NCBI GenBank assembly: GCA_028711705.1
Contig: JAQTRS010000009.1
Location: forward strand, 1-52,239
Direction of reading: 5' to 3'
Source: Candidatus Moraniibacteriota bacterium
Lineage (GTDB): Bacteria > Patescibacteriota > Minisyncoccia > Moranbacterales > UBA1568
Length of the DNA: 52,239 bases
Part shown: one piece after another, positions 28,338 to 39,069 of the stretch
Position numbering within the stretch: position 1 is the first letter of the stretch
How the letters are laid out: the number at the start of each line of letters is the position of its first letter
Position numbers and translations under genes: made by a program
The notes under the pieces: generated by a model
What the model was told of the DNA's origin: nothing
What the model saw: the letters and a program-made list of their open reading frames with translations, nothing else
Database searches by the model: none

Positions 28338-28883
28338 ATGAAAAATCCAGAGAGTGTATTCGAACATGAGCGGAGGTTTTTCCCGGATATGCGGTCCTTG
28401 CCGTTCAATTTTTGGGAGTACCCAAGAGTGTTTATCCATCAAGGCTATCTGAGCAGTCCTTTCAAAACAAGGATCCGCAAGGAATTCGATGGAGAAGGGT
28501 TTGTGTATACGAAAACTACGAAAATCGGGAAGGGCGTATCCCGTATCGAAAATGAGATCGAAATCACGGAAAGAATGTTTATGGATATGTGGCCAGGAGT
28601 GGAGTATTGCCTGAAAAAGGATCGATACTTCATTCCTTGGCAGGAATCCGGTCAGGATTTCGTGATCCAACTCAATATCTTCCATGGTGCGCTCAGCGGT
28701 TACGTGCAGGTTGAAATAGAATTTGCGACCGGCAAGGAAGCGTTGTTGTTTTCTCCTCCGACATGGCTCGGAGAAGAGGTGACGCTTGATAAACGTCACG
28801 GTAATCGTTCTTTGGCACGGCACGGCGCCCCTTCTTCTGCGAGCGATGAGGAAGCGAAGTCGTCGGAGGCGATAGTATTATAA
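28338..28883 (+). CDS. CYTH-like domain protein
   Basis: VFEHERRFF...HQGYLSSPFKTRIRKEFDGEGFVYTKTTKIGKGVSRIENEIEIT...VQVEIEF. Confidence 0.8.
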   Translation: MKNPESVFEHERRFFPDMRSLPFNFWEYPRVFIHQGYLSSPFKTRIRKEFDGEGFVYTKTTKIGKGVSRIENEIEITERMFMDMWPGVEYCLKKDRYFIPWQESGQDFVIQLNIFHGALSGYVQVEIEFATGKEALLFSPPTWLGEEVTLDKRHGNRSLARHGAPSSASDEEAKSSEAIVL

Positions 28884-28926
28884 TACCTACTGAGTGGAAA
28901 AAATCTGCTTGAGTAGGTTTTTTAAT
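28884..28926 (+). terminator. rho-independent terminator
   Basis: ACCTACT...AGTAGGTTTTTT. Confidence 0.65.
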
Positions 28927-29120
28927 CGTAAGAGAAAAAGACATGTTTTTTGATGCTTATAAGGAAGGCGATTCCCATCATGGTTTTCGTGCTTGAGCAA
29001 TTGTCTTATGAGGGGTATAGTGGAGTCAATGATACCCGCGATGAGGGGGTGGGTAATTTTTGAGGAGACATCGGGCATTCGTATACATATTGGAAAGGAC
29101 TATTTTTTGAAGAAGCTTTT

Positions 29121-31169
29121 ATGCAAACGAAGACAAGTACGGGTGCATTGACCCTGGCAGCGCTCGGCATCGTATATGGTGACCTTGGGACATCACCGCT
29201 TTATGCTTTCAATGAAGTATTTTTTGGAAGCGGACGCGTTGCGGTGACACCGGAACTGGCACTTCGCGTGGCAAGCCTTATTTTTTGGATGCTGTTGCTC
29301 GTGGTGGGAATAAAATATATCGTCTTCGTGTTACGGGCGGATCACAAGGGTGAGGGGGGTATTTTTGCGTTATTTGCTATTTTACAGCAATTCAAGGGAC
29401 GGCGTATAGGCGTCCTTTCGTTTCTGCTTATGTTTGCCGGGGGGTTGTTGTTTGGGGATGGACTTATCACGCCCGCGATTTCAGTGCTTTCCGCGGTGGA
29501 AGGTCTGAAGATTTTCGAACCTCGGCTGGAGGCATGGGTAGTTCCACTCACGCTCTTCATCTTAGCGGTTATTTTTTTCTTGCAGAAAAACGGGACGCGC
29601 AGTATCGGCAAGATATACGGACCAATCATGCTCGCGTGGTTCGTTGCCTTGGCATGGCTCGGATTGCGGCAGATAGTGCATGCACCGGAAGTGCTTTTGG
29701 CGATGATCAATCCCTTGTCGGCATGGGCGCTCGTACGATCGCTTGATTTGATACATCTTCTCTTTTTGTTCGGCGCGGTGTTTCTGGTGCTTACCGGAAG
29801 CGAGGCTTTGTATGCGGATCTTGGACACCTTGGAAAAAAACCGATACGCTTGGGATGGTTCGTTATCGTCTTTCCGGCGCTTTTGCTCAATTACGCCGGC
29901 CAGGCGGCCTATCTGGTGCGAGGGGGTGCCGTGTTGTATGGGAATATTTTTTACAGCCTCGTGCCGGAGCAGTGGCTGCCCGCGATGATTATGCTGGCAA
30001 CGATGGCGGCCTTTATCGCGAGCGTCGCCTTGCTTTTCGGAGCGTATTCTTTGGCGGCGCAGGCGATAGCATTGAAGATCTTGCCCCGATTACGTATCGT
30101 ACATACCGATCGCGAGACGGAAGGTCAGATTTATCTTCCGGTGATCAACTGGACACTGTTTGTCGGGAGCACCCTTTTGGTCATAGGCTTCGGTTCCGCG
30201 ACGCGTTTGGCGGCAGCTTATGGATTTGCAGTTTCGGGCGTGATGCTGATAACGTCGATGGCCATGTTTTTTATCGCTACCCATCATTGGAGTTGGAAAC
30301 ACTGGTCAGCCGCTTCGGTATTTGGCATATTCATCCTGATCGATGTGTGGTTTTTGATCGCTAATTCTGTGAAATTTACGGAGGGCGGTTTTATTCCGTT
30401 CTTGCTCGGGCTCGCGGTGTTTTTTGTAATCGCGACCTGGCGTTTCGGTCGGCAGATGTTCCGGACGGCCTATGATGCCTATGTCGCCGATAAGAGCATC
30501 GCCTGGTTTTTGGCGATGAAGAAGCGTCTGGAAGAGCGCGGCGGGATACTGCGTGATGAGCGGGCCAGGTATATGGTGGAGACGGATCGCGCGGCAGTGT
30601 TCCTTGTCTCTCGACCTATCGTCAATAAGGAAAGTCGTATTCCGGTGAAGCTTCGCGTGCACTTGAAACGTCGCGGGACCATCCCGAAGAACATCCTGTT
30701 TCTGAATATCGAGCAGGAGAAGGTGCCGTATCTGAAGCGTCATGCGAAAATCATCGATCTTGGCGATAGTGTGTATGCGGTCCATGCTGTCTTCGGCTTC
30801 ATGGAGGATCCTGATGCGGCAGAGGTGCTGAGGGATCTGTATCACCGTCACCATATTTTCGGAGAGAAGTTCCGCCGTTGCACTATCGAGGTGAGCGAGG
30901 ACGAGTTCTTTATCGATCAGGATGTGCCGCGTCTTCGCCGCTTCGTTTCGATATTTTTCCGTTTGCTGTCGCGCTGGTCGGTGCCGGCCTATCGGTATTT
31001 CGGCCTTTCTGGCGACGCTTCGGTAGGGCTTTCTAAAACGGTCGTACCGGTACATCTGAGCGCGCAGGGGATACGTATCGAGATTCCGGAGTTTCCGTTG
31101 AAGGGGAAGCGGGATGCGCTCGATCCCGATACGCTGGAACCGACCAATATCGCTTTCACTAAAGTGTAG
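29121..31169 (+). CDS. kup: KUP-family potassium transporter
   Basis: GALTLAALGIVYGDLGTSPLYAFNEVF; FALFAILQQ; LLFGDGLITPAISVLSAVEGLK. Confidence 0.95.
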   Translation: MQTKTSTGALTLAALGIVYGDLGTSPLYAFNEVFFGSGRVAVTPELALRVASLIFWMLLLVVGIKYIVFVLRADHKGEGGIFALFAILQQFKGRRIGVLSFLLMFAGGLLFGDGLITPAISVLSAVEGLKIFEPRLEAWVVPLTLFILAVIFFLQKNGTRSIGKIYGPIMLAWFVALAWLGLRQIVHAPEVLLAMINPLSAWALVRSLDLIHLLFLFGAVFLVLTGSEALYADLGHLGKKPIRLGWFVIVFPALLLNYAGQAAYLVRGGAVLYGNIFYSLVPEQWLPAMIMLATMAAFIASVALLFGAYSLAAQAIALKILPRLRIVHTDRETEGQIYLPVINWTLFVGSTLLVIGFGSATRLAAAYGFAVSGVMLITSMAMFFIATHHWSWKHWSAASVFGIFILIDVWFLIANSVKFTEGGFIPFLLGLAVFFVIATWRFGRQMFRTAYDAYVADKSIAWFLAMKKRLEERGGILRDERARYMVETDRAAVFLVSRPIVNKESRIPVKLRVHLKRRGTIPKNILFLNIEQEKVPYLKRHAKIIDLGDSVYAVHAVFGFMEDPDAAEVLRDLYHRHHIFGEKFRRCTIEVSEDEFFIDQDVPRLRRFVSIFFRLLSRWSVPAYRYFGLSGDASVGLSKTVVPVHLSAQGIRIEIPEFPLKGKRDALDPDTLEPTNIAFTKV

Positions 31170-31260
31170 CGGTGAACGCTATATGTTTTGAGTTTCCTGA
31201 ATTGAATAAAACAATAACAAGGAGTATGATAGAGATGTGCTAACCAATAAGAATACGCCT

Positions 31261-32055
31261 ATGGGTCTGAGAGAATCTTTGTTTGAGAACATATTTTTAG
31301 AAAAGTCTGAGAAGACGGAAGAGGGGGAGTTTGATAAGGCGGAGCATATCGAGTCGAAGGTCGAGGGTGATTTTCGGCCCAAGTCCGAGAAGGAGTTCGA
31401 GACACACTTCGAAGCATGGCACACGGAAGAAGAGCGCGTACGGGCTATCCGTGAGCATGTGAAGCGCTGCGTTGCCAAGGGTGTATGCCCAGTGTGTTCG
31501 ATACCGGCCGAGGTGTCCGGATTTTGTTCCGATGCACATTATAAGGTCGTGCATAACCGTATCAGCCCGACCCTTTCGGAACATTCGGATCTGTCTGCGG
31601 AGGTGTATTACGATGAGCATCATGGCGGCAAGCAAGAAACGGACAAGGCTTTGTCAGCGGAAGCGGTCGTTCAAGAGCGTGCACAGAAAGAGGAGATCAT
31701 ATCATCGACGCAATCCCTGATTGAAAGCTATATACGGTCGGGGCAGGAGCTGTCGGAGCAGCTTGAAAAGGCTGAGAAGTTCCTTAAGGAGGAGGAGGCG
31801 CTGCGAATATCGAAGCAGAAAGAGGTTGCCAGACTTTTGGAGGCCGAGAAAGTTGCCAAGGCAGCCATAGAGAAAGCGCAGGCCTTGGCCTCGGCGCAGG
31901 CTTTGGATAAGGCAGATTTGGAAGCGGAACGAAAATTGGTAGAAAAGATCGAAGCGGCTTCGCCGATCACGTCGATCAAGACAGTGCAACCAGAAAAAGT
32001 GGAAAAGACAGACAAGTCTCGGGAGTCGGCTTATTTGGAACCGATCGAGGATTGA
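31261..32055 (+). CDS. hypothetical coiled-coil protein with CxxC...C cluster
   Basis: KRCVAKGVCPVCSIPAEVSGFCSDAHYKVVH followed by a long charged helix. Confidence 0.65.
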   Translation: MGLRESLFENIFLEKSEKTEEGEFDKAEHIESKVEGDFRPKSEKEFETHFEAWHTEEERVRAIREHVKRCVAKGVCPVCSIPAEVSGFCSDAHYKVVHNRISPTLSEHSDLSAEVYYDEHHGGKQETDKALSAEAVVQERAQKEEIISSTQSLIESYIRSGQELSEQLEKAEKFLKEEEALRISKQKEVARLLEAEKVAKAAIEKAQALASAQALDKADLEAERKLVEKIEAASPITSIKTVQPEKVEKTDKSRESAYLEPIED

Positions 32056-32087
32056 TCGCGCGGGCGGCATGCGATAATGTTTTTTGA

Positions 32088-32300
32088 ATGAAATTTCTTA
32101 TGAAAAAAACGAATCTGGGGGAATCCTTGAAACAATTGGAGGACATCGTGAGCTGGTTTGAGTCACAGCAGGAGGTGGATGTGGAGAAGGGTTTAGAGAA
32201 GGTGAAGGAAGGCGTTTCGCTCATCAAGGAAAGCAAGACCCGTCTTCGGGAAGTGGAAAACGAATTTGAGGAAGTGAAGAAGGATTTGGAGACGCTGTAG
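32088..32300 (+). CDS. xseB: exodeoxyribonuclease VII small subunit
   Basis: LGESLKQLEDIVSWFESQQEVDVEKGLEKVKEGVSLIKESKTRLREVENEFEEV. Confidence 0.8.
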   Translation: MKFLMKKTNLGESLKQLEDIVSWFESQQEVDVEKGLEKVKEGVSLIKESKTRLREVENEFEEVKKDLETL

Positions 32301-32423
32301 GCGGCGCGTAGTGCCTCGGGAAAAAAGATATGCTATACTGAAAACAGTACAGACTTTCGTTGGAGATGCGCTTCCGAGTACGGATAAAAGGAGTCGGATC
32401 CGCACTCGCATTAAAATAAAAAA

Positions 32424-32885
32424 ATGGAAGTGAACACAAGGAGACAAAAAGGATTTACGCTTATCGAGCTTTTGGTAGTGGCGGGCATCATCGCTATCGG
32501 CGCTACCATGTCGTGGATAAGCGTGTCGAATGCGAAGAAAAAAATGCAGGTGGACAATACTTGCCAAAGCGTTGCCGCCATGGTCAATAAGGCGAGATCA
32601 TATGCTTTGTCAGGAGTGAACGGCGCCAATAAGGTTCGGCTGCACTGCACGACGAACAGCTGCTCAGTGCAGCGCAACAGTATCGCCGCGCCTACGACAT
32701 GGACGCTTGTCGACAATACGTATGATTTTCCGGGGACGCAGTTTACGGGCGCTTTCGATATGGAATACGATATCCCGTATGCGACCGGGGTGAGCGGCAG
32801 TGTTGATCATGTCATTCAATTGATCGGCGATACTTCCGTTACCAAAACCCTTACCACCACTAATTTCAAAGCGACATGTCAGTAA
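32424..32885 (+). CDS. type IV pilin/pseudopilin-like protein
   Basis: RQKGFTLIELLVVAGIIAIGATMSW prepilin motif. Confidence 0.88.
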   Translation: MEVNTRRQKGFTLIELLVVAGIIAIGATMSWISVSNAKKKMQVDNTCQSVAAMVNKARSYALSGVNGANKVRLHCTTNSCSVQRNSIAAPTTWTLVDNTYDFPGTQFTGAFDMEYDIPYATGVSGSVDHVIQLIGDTSVTKTLTTTNFKATCQ

Positions 32886-33415
32886 GACACATCCACAATA
32901 TAAAAGCATTGAAGAAGGGATTTCTTTTGCCGGATGTGATGGTTGCTGTGTTCGTGACGGTCACGGCCATGGTTGCCATTATGGCGGCCATGGTACCTTT
33001 GTTCAAGGCGGAGTTTTTTAAGCGGGATGAAATTACCGCAACCGCCTTGGCCCAAGAAGGCATCGAGCTTGTCCGTAATGTGCGCGATAATAATTGGAAG
33101 GCGGGTAGGGATGCTTTCGTGTCGCCATTTCCGCCCAGTGGCGGACCGCTTCTGTGTACCGATTATACTAAGGTCACATCAGGAACATTCGTGAACTGCG
33201 CCGATCCCAATAGGCAGCATCTGCTTCCCGATAGCAATGGTTTGTATATGGTGGAAGCAGGCTCCTCTACGGGGAAGTTTTCCAGATCGATCAATGTTGC
33301 GAACGGCGCTACGGCCGGTACGCGCGATGTCATCGTGGAAGTTTCCTGGGTGGCGGGTTCTTTGGCACATAGCGTCGTATTGACGAATACCCTTACCGAT
33401 TGGGGGAATAAATAG
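32876..33415 (+). CDS. minor pilin (PilV-like)
   Basis: KKGFLLPDVMVAVFVTVTAMVAIMAAMV; ALAQEGIELVRNVRDNNW. Confidence 0.8.
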   Translation: MSVRHIHNIKALKKGFLLPDVMVAVFVTVTAMVAIMAAMVPLFKAEFFKRDEITATALAQEGIELVRNVRDNNWKAGRDAFVSPFPPSGGPLLCTDYTKVTSGTFVNCADPNRQHLLPDSNGLYMVEAGSSTGKFSRSINVANGATAGTRDVIVEVSWVAGSLAHSVVLTNTLTDWGNK

Positions 33416-33427
33416 ATTGTTCGTGAG

Positions 33428-33925
33428 ATGCAAAACAAAATTATACCTATGCCAATATTTTCTTTCGATCGATTCAAAAAAGGTATCTCGCTGGTGGAAG
33501 TCCTGGTGGGTATGTTCATATTCACCCTGATGGTAGGCTCGATGACGGGCGCTTTCACCACGCTTCTCCAAAGGAAATCCGACGTCAAGAAAAGGCAGCA
33601 GCAAACCGAAGAGTTTTCCCTGGCAATGAGCTATGTCGGAAAAAAGATGCGTATGAGCGACTTGGGTGCTTCGTGCGGTGGGACGTCGTGCACCATACTC
33701 GACCATAATACCGGCAATACGCCGGTCACCTATGCCTTCACCGGGGGGGAGCTTAGGGAAACTATCGGTGGAAGCACTGCGGTGATCGCTTCCGATGTGA
33801 CGGGAAGATTTACGGCCGCGAATACGGCGGCATCCGAGGTTCCCTTCATCACGATGCAGATGATGGCGTCTTCCGGGGATGTGGCGACGTCCGTTCAAAC
33901 GACCGTTTCTTTGCGCAGCTATTAA
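33428..33925 (+). CDS. minor pilin (PilW-like)
   Basis: KKGISLVEVLVGMFIFTLMVGSM prepilin motif. Confidence 0.8.
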   Translation: MQNKIIPMPIFSFDRFKKGISLVEVLVGMFIFTLMVGSMTGAFTTLLQRKSDVKKRQQQTEEFSLAMSYVGKKMRMSDLGASCGGTSCTILDHNTGNTPVTYAFTGGELRETIGGSTAVIASDVTGRFTAANTAASEVPFITMQMMASSGDVATSVQTTVSLRSY

Positions 33926-33956
33926 TAGCGGGTAACTATGTAAAGGGATTTCTCTT

Positions 33957-34769
33957 ATGAAAATACGACACGGTGACACGTATGAAAAAGGTTTCGTCGC
34001 GATAGCGACCATGATTTTGATGGTCGCGAGTTTGAGCGTGGTCGTGGCCATGCTGTATCGATCCACGCAGGGAAATCTCATCGCAAAAAGGGCGAATGAG
34101 AGTAACCGTGCCTATCAGGCCGGCGATAATGCCTTAGAGGAAATACTGCAGAATTTTCAGGTGCTCGATAGAGGTGTATCTGCGAATGTTGCCGGCAGTA
34201 TCGATTCTACGAAAAAAATCCCTCAAAATGTCAATGCCTCCGCTTTTTGTATTGCTCCGTCGGTGATCTGCTATGATGCTGCCGGCACGGTCATTACCGA
34301 TCCATCCGCCGTGAAGCTTTCCGGCGTTTTTCAATTGAGTACGACACGTGCCGCGTCTTCGGCAGCCCGCGCTATCCAGGCATCCGTGCCCGGAAGAGTT
34401 CCTAATCCTGTCGCAATCATCACGGCCACCGTGCCCGCTTCCGGCAATACCATCGCATTGTCTTGGTCGGATATAAGCACGACACCGGGAATAGAGTCTA
34501 TTCAGATCAGGCGCACTAGTAATCCATTGAGCGCTGCGCAGGCTTCCGCATCACCAGCAGCCCTTCTTGCCGATGCATCGATCGATTGGATAGTGCCATC
34601 CGGTTGCTTGGGCTGTGGTGCTTTGCCCATGACTGCCACGACCGCCAGCGATACCACCGGAGGTGCCACAGGAAATCGCTATGCGTATACGCTCAAGGTG
34701 ACGAATTCACGAACCCTCACCCTTGACTCTTTGTATAATGATCCGGTAATAACTGATCCTTTGCCATAA
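33957..34769 (+). CDS. PilX-like pilus assembly protein
   Basis: EKGFVAIATMILMVASLSVVVAMLYRSTQGNLIAKRANESNRAYQAGDNALEE. Confidence 0.65.
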   Translation: MKIRHGDTYEKGFVAIATMILMVASLSVVVAMLYRSTQGNLIAKRANESNRAYQAGDNALEEILQNFQVLDRGVSANVAGSIDSTKKIPQNVNASAFCIAPSVICYDAAGTVITDPSAVKLSGVFQLSTTRAASSAARAIQASVPGRVPNPVAIITATVPASGNTIALSWSDISTTPGIESIQIRRTSNPLSAAQASASPAALLADASIDWIVPSGCLGCGALPMTATTASDTTGGATGNRYAYTLKVTNSRTLTLDSLYNDPVITDPLP

Positions 34770-36466
34770 TGCTCCGTATTCACGATGAAATTTCAATAGT
34801 GCTCGGCGGATCGGCCGGACAAGGGATTCAAACTATCGAATCCCTTCTTATGGCCGCGCTCAAATCGCAAGGATATCATGTCTTTGCGACCAAGGAGTAT
34901 ATGTCGCGCATCCGCGGCGGCAGCAATTCGACCGAAATCCGCATCACTTCCCAAAAGCGGGCGGCTTATGCGAAGCGTATCGATGTGCTATTCCCCTTGG
35001 ACGAGGGCGTCTTAACACATCTTGCGAAGCGTATTTCTTCGAAGACGTTGGTCTTGGCGGACACGAAGCTTCTCAAGAAAAAATATGCTCATGCTATTTT
35101 GGACGTCCCTTTCAGTCGGATGGCGAAGGAATTCGGGAATCCGGTTCTTTCCAATACAATCGCTGTGGGCGTGGTGCTCGGTATGATGAAGGTTGAGATG
35201 GCGGATTTTGAGGCGACGCTCCGGAAACTGTTCGGGCGAAAGGGGGAGGAGATGGTGAAGAAAAATATCGAGGCGGGGGAAGCAGGCTATAAGCTTGGGC
35301 AGCATCTGGCGTTTTTGCAGGGACTGGACATTCAGATTCCTCGGCGCAAGCAGAAACAGGAAGATTTGCTGCTTTCCGGAAGCGATGCGCTCGGCCTGGG
35401 CGTGGTGGCAGCGCAGTGCAATTTCATCGCTTCTTATCCGATGTCGCCCGGAACAACGTTGTTGACATTCTTGGCGCAGGTGGGACAGCGATTGGGCATC
35501 GCGGTGGAACAGGCGGAAGACGAGATCGCGGCGATCAATATGGCGCTCGGGGCAAGCTATGCCGGAGCGCGCGCCATCGTGACGACGTCGGGCGGGGGCT
35601 TTGCGCTCATGGAGGAAGGTGTGAGCCTTGCGGGGATGATAGAGACGCCGATCGTGATCCATATCGCGCAGCGTCCCGGTCCCGCGACCGGGCTCCCGAC
35701 ACGCACGGAACAGGCTGATCTTAATCTGTCGCTGTATTCGGGACATGGGGAATTCCCGCGAGCTATCTTTACGCCGGGAAGTCCGGAGGAAATGTTTGAG
35801 GCCGGACAGATGGCGTTTCAGATCGCCGACAGGTATCAGAGTCCGGTCTTCATCTTGACCGATCAGTATCTTTTGGATGCGGTCGGGAACGTTTCGGAAA
35901 AGGATTTGAAGCGATTGCCAATGAAACATATGATCGTGAAGACGAAAAAGGATTATCTGCGGTATACGCTGACCGAAGACGGTATCTCGCCGCGAGGCAT
36001 CCCCGGATTCGGCGAGGGACTGGTGATCGTAGATAGCGATGAGCACACTCAAGATGGCCATTTGACGGAGGACTTGGAGATGCGCGTGAAGATGATGGAT
36101 AAGCGCATGAAAAAAGCGGACGGAATGCGAAAAGAGGTCTTGAAGCCGGTGGCGGGTGGCGCGAAGCAAGGGAACATAGTCGTGGTCGGGTGGGGCTCGA
36201 CCAAGGGCGCGATTACGGAAGGCTTGGAGAATTCGAAACGCGAGGACATTAGGATGCTCCATTTCAAGCAAGTCTATCCGTTGCCGAAGCATTTGGAAAC
36301 ATATTTTGAGGATGCGGAAAAGACTATCATTATCGAGAATAACTTCACCGGACAATTCGCCAATCTTTTGAAGCAAGAAGGAGTTAAAGTAACCGATACG
36401 ATTCTGAAGTACGATGGAGAACCGTTCTGTGTGGAGGAATTGACAAAGATATTTAAGGGATTGTAA
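34769..36466 (+). CDS. 2-oxoacid:ferredoxin oxidoreductase, fused gamma-alpha subunit
   Basis: [96 protein letters not shown]. Confidence 0.92.
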   Translation: MLRIHDEISIVLGGSAGQGIQTIESLLMAALKSQGYHVFATKEYMSRIRGGSNSTEIRITSQKRAAYAKRIDVLFPLDEGVLTHLAKRISSKTLVLADTKLLKKKYAHAILDVPFSRMAKEFGNPVLSNTIAVGVVLGMMKVEMADFEATLRKLFGRKGEEMVKKNIEAGEAGYKLGQHLAFLQGLDIQIPRRKQKQEDLLLSGSDALGLGVVAAQCNFIASYPMSPGTTLLTFLAQVGQRLGIAVEQAEDEIAAINMALGASYAGARAIVTTSGGGFALMEEGVSLAGMIETPIVIHIAQRPGPATGLPTRTEQADLNLSLYSGHGEFPRAIFTPGSPEEMFEAGQMAFQIADRYQSPVFILTDQYLLDAVGNVSEKDLKRLPMKHMIVKTKKDYLRYTLTEDGISPRGIPGFGEGLVIVDSDEHTQDGHLTEDLEMRVKMMDKRMKKADGMRKEVLKPVAGGAKQGNIVVVGWGSTKGAITEGLENSKREDIRMLHFKQVYPLPKHLETYFEDAEKTIIIENNFTGQFANLLKQEGVKVTDTILKYDGEPFCVEELTKIFKGL

Positions 36467-36470
36467 ATGT

Positions 36471-37328
36471 ATGGCTAATACGCAACAATTCGACATGCCG
36501 CATGATACCGATATCGCGTGGTGTCCGGGGTGCGGGAATTACCCCTTGCTCATCATTTTGAAGATGGCTTTGGCGGAGCTTGGAATCGCGCCGGAGAATC
36601 TGGTGACGGTGTCGGGTATCGGGCAGGCGGCCAAGGCGCCGCATTATTTCCGTGGACACGTATTCAACGGTTTGCACGGGCGGGCCCTTCCGCCAGCAAC
36701 CGCCATCAAGGCGGTTAATCCCTCGCTTACCGTAATCGCGGAGAGCGGTGATGGTGATACGTATGGCGAGGGAGGCAATCACTTCATCCATACGATACGT
36801 CGCAATCCCGATATCACCAACCTTGTCCATAACAATATGGTGTATGGATTGACCAAAGGTCAGGCCTCACCGACCAGCGAGAAGGGTATGGTGACGCCGA
36901 TACAGGTGGCTGGCGTGACTATGGAGCCGTTCAATCCGGTATCGACCGCCATTGCGCTCGACGCCTCATTCGTGGCGCGGGTCTTCGTGGGCAATGTGGT
37001 GCAGGCGAAGGAAATCATAAAGCAAGCCATCTTGTGGGAGGGGTATGCTTTGGTGGACGTGTTTCAGCCCTGCGTAGTGTATAATAAGATCAATACCTAT
37101 CAATGGTTCAAGGAGAATACGTATGCGCTCCCGGAAGAGTATGACCCGACCGATAGGCAAGCGGCCTTCGCGAAATCGATCGAGACGGAAAAACTTCCGC
37201 TCGGGGTGATCTATACCAACTCTAGCAAGAAGACATTCGAGTCGCAACTTTTCACCGCGGGCTCGGCGCTCTATACGAAACGATTCGATGAACAGGCGTT
37301 CTCTGATCTGTTGCATTCGAAACGATAA
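36471..37328 (+). CDS. 2-oxoacid:ferredoxin oxidoreductase, beta subunit
   Basis: [61 protein letters not shown] (TPP site). Confidence 0.92.
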   Translation: MANTQQFDMPHDTDIAWCPGCGNYPLLIILKMALAELGIAPENLVTVSGIGQAAKAPHYFRGHVFNGLHGRALPPATAIKAVNPSLTVIAESGDGDTYGEGGNHFIHTIRRNPDITNLVHNNMVYGLTKGQASPTSEKGMVTPIQVAGVTMEPFNPVSTAIALDASFVARVFVGNVVQAKEIIKQAILWEGYALVDVFQPCVVYNKINTYQWFKENTYALPEEYDPTDRQAAFAKSIETEKLPLGVIYTNSSKKTFESQLFTAGSALYTKRFDEQAFSDLLHSKR

Positions 37329-37348
37329 TTTCAGTAATAGACACCACT

Positions 37349-37696
37349 ATGCTCCGGACGATTTTTCCCAAGAAGGTGTTTTCCCGATTCGGCGGCGGCA
37401 ATTTCAGGAAAAGCGGCGCCATGAAGACGCTGATGGAGCGTCCCGAATTGCAGGAAGCCTTGAAGACACCTCGTGAACAGAGGGAGTTTTTCGAGCACAT
37501 CCACGAAGCGGGGACAACGGGTGACCGCGGTTTCACGGAAAAGGAGCTTAAGCCGATGCTCAAGGATTTGGCAGCGGATAAAACGGATCATCTGACCGAT
37601 AAGGATGTGTACAAAATCTCCCATGCGCTTATGAACAGGCGCACCGGGAAATATATTCCGCCTGCGGATGCGCCGAAGAAAACGGGTTGGTTTTAG
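37349..37696 (+). CDS. hypothetical protein
   Basis: 115 aa open frame after the oxidoreductase operon. Confidence 0.55.
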   Translation: MLRTIFPKKVFSRFGGGNFRKSGAMKTLMERPELQEALKTPREQREFFEHIHEAGTTGDRGFTEKELKPMLKDLAADKTDHLTDKDVYKISHALMNRRTGKYIPPADAPKKTGWF

Positions 37697-37730
37697 GTTT
37701 TTGTGAGGAGATTTTTGTGTTAGGGGAGTG

Positions 37731-37806
37731 AAAAAATACTTCCCATGTTGTGTAGTGGCCGTTGCGTATTCGCTCAGGCCGCGGAACAATATGGGAAGTA
37801 TTTTTT
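37731..37806. repeat. palindromic element #1
   Basis: AAAAAATACTTCCCATGTTGTGTAGTGGCC / GTTGCGTATTCGCTCA / GGCCGCGGAACAATATGGGAAGTATTTTTT. Confidence 0.9.
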
Positions 37807-37837
37807 GCTCTGATCGAAGCAACTGTTCAGAAGAAGA

Positions 37838-38143
37838 CTAATCGATACCAAGCTCGGCCTTGGCTGATTCAGACATTTTGTCGTAATCCCAGGGCGGATC
37901 GAAGGTGAGTTCTACTTTGACCTCGGTGATATCTGAGAGAGAGAGGACGGCTTTGTTGATGTCGTTTTGGATGGTGTCGAAGAGTGGGCAGCCGATCGTG
38001 GTGAGCGTCATCGTGATGATAGCGGTCGAACCCTGGATTTCTATGCCATAGACCAAGCCCAAATCGACAATCGAAAGGAAGAGCTCGGGGTCGAGCACTT
38101 CCGTGAGTTTATTGCGGATGTCTTCGGGGGTGGATGGGTTCAT
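37838..38143 (-). CDS. MIP18/DUF59-family Fe-S assembly factor (SufT/PaaD-like)
   Basis: IRNKLTEVLDPELFLSIVDLGLVYGIEI...MTLTTIGCPLFDTI...VELTFDPPWDYDKMSE. Confidence 0.9.
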   Translation of the reverse strand: MNPSTPEDIRNKLTEVLDPELFLSIVDLGLVYGIEIQGSTAIITMTLTTIGCPLFDTIQNDINKAVLSLSDITEVKVELTFDPPWDYDKMSESAKAELGID

Positions 38144-38218
38144 GATAAAAATATTTCACGACTCAACTATTGACCTACCGAACTGCCAAACCATTGAGCT
38201 GGACAAGGGGGTATGTAA

Positions 38219-38297
38219 GAACATACATCCCAAGTCTTGCGGAGCGGCCATTGCGTACTCGCACTGGCCGCGTAGTAAGAGCTTGGAATGTATGTTC
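38219..38297. repeat. palindromic element #2
   Basis: GAACATACATCCCAAGTCTTGCGGAGCGGCC / ATTGCGTACTCGCACT / GGCCGCGTAGTAAGAGCTTGGAATGTATGTTC. Confidence 0.9.
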
Positions 38298-38341
38298 GGT
38301 TCTTTGCAGAGTCTTGATTTTAAAAACACGACAACAAATTA

Positions 38342-38611
38342 CTAGTCAGGGAATACGACCTCGCCTGCGGCATTTTTGATGCGGATGGCGGCCACCGGGC
38401 AGGAGCGAGCGGCGTTTAAGATTGTGTCGATATCGTCTTCGTCGGCGGATGCGAGAATGACCGCCTTTCCGTTCTCATCGATACCGAAAGTCTTCGGGGC
38501 CATAGCGCTACAGGGAGCGGCTCCGATACAGACACTGTGATCGACTTCGACGGCGTAGGTATTGGCGAGCGTTACCGGTCCTGCGGGCTTTGAGGCATCT
38601 TTGAGTTCCAT
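38342..38611 (-). CDS. ferredoxin (degenerate/4Fe-4S type)
   Basis: VDHSVCIGAAPCSAMAPKTFGIDENGKA...AARSCPVAAIRI. Confidence 0.82.
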   Translation of the reverse strand: MELKDASKPAGPVTLANTYAVEVDHSVCIGAAPCSAMAPKTFGIDENGKAVILASADEDDIDTILNAARSCPVAAIRIKNAAGEVVFPD

Positions 38612-38618
38612 AGCGTTT

Positions 38619-38984
38619 TTATAATATATTATTGAGGGCTTTGTGGAGGGTTTCAAGAGACAGGATAGCGCATTTGAGGCGGTTGGGAGAGAGATCGATA
38701 CCTATCAGTTTCTCAACATCCCCCTTTTTCAATGCCTTGGCTTCCGCAACCGGCTTGTGGCAGATATATTCGGCCAGAAGCGAAGCGGAGGCCTGGGAAA
38801 TCGCGCATCCGTTTCCATAAAACCCGATGTCTCTAATTATACCGTCTTTGACGATAATGTCCATATGGAGCGCGTCTCCGCAGGAAATGTTCTTGGTATC
38901 GGACTGATGGGTCGGATGATCCAGTATCCCGTAGTGACGCGGGTTGTGGAAATGGTCGAGGATTTGTTCTTGGTAGATTGACAT
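38619..38984 (-). CDS. sufU: SUF scaffold SufU/IscU-like
   Basis: YQEQILDHFHNPRHYGIL...NISCGDALHMDIIV...GFYGNGCAISQASASLLAEYI...RLKCAILSLETL. Confidence 0.9.
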   Translation of the reverse strand: MSIYQEQILDHFHNPRHYGILDHPTHQSDTKNISCGDALHMDIIVKDGIIRDIGFYGNGCAISQASASLLAEYICHKPVAEAKALKKGDVEKLIGIDLSPNRLKCAILSLETLHKALNNIL

Positions 38985-39069
38985 AATGGTAAGTCTATGA
39001 TACTTTAACATGATTCATCTTAACGTAGATGAAGCAAATTGACAATTGAATATTTTAGGGGAAGATAAC

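Noticed and set aside
35012-36496. 494-aa minus-strand ORF
   Set aside because: Lies antisense to the well-supported oxidoreductase alpha gene; low-complexity, His/Arg/Leu-rich shadow translation.
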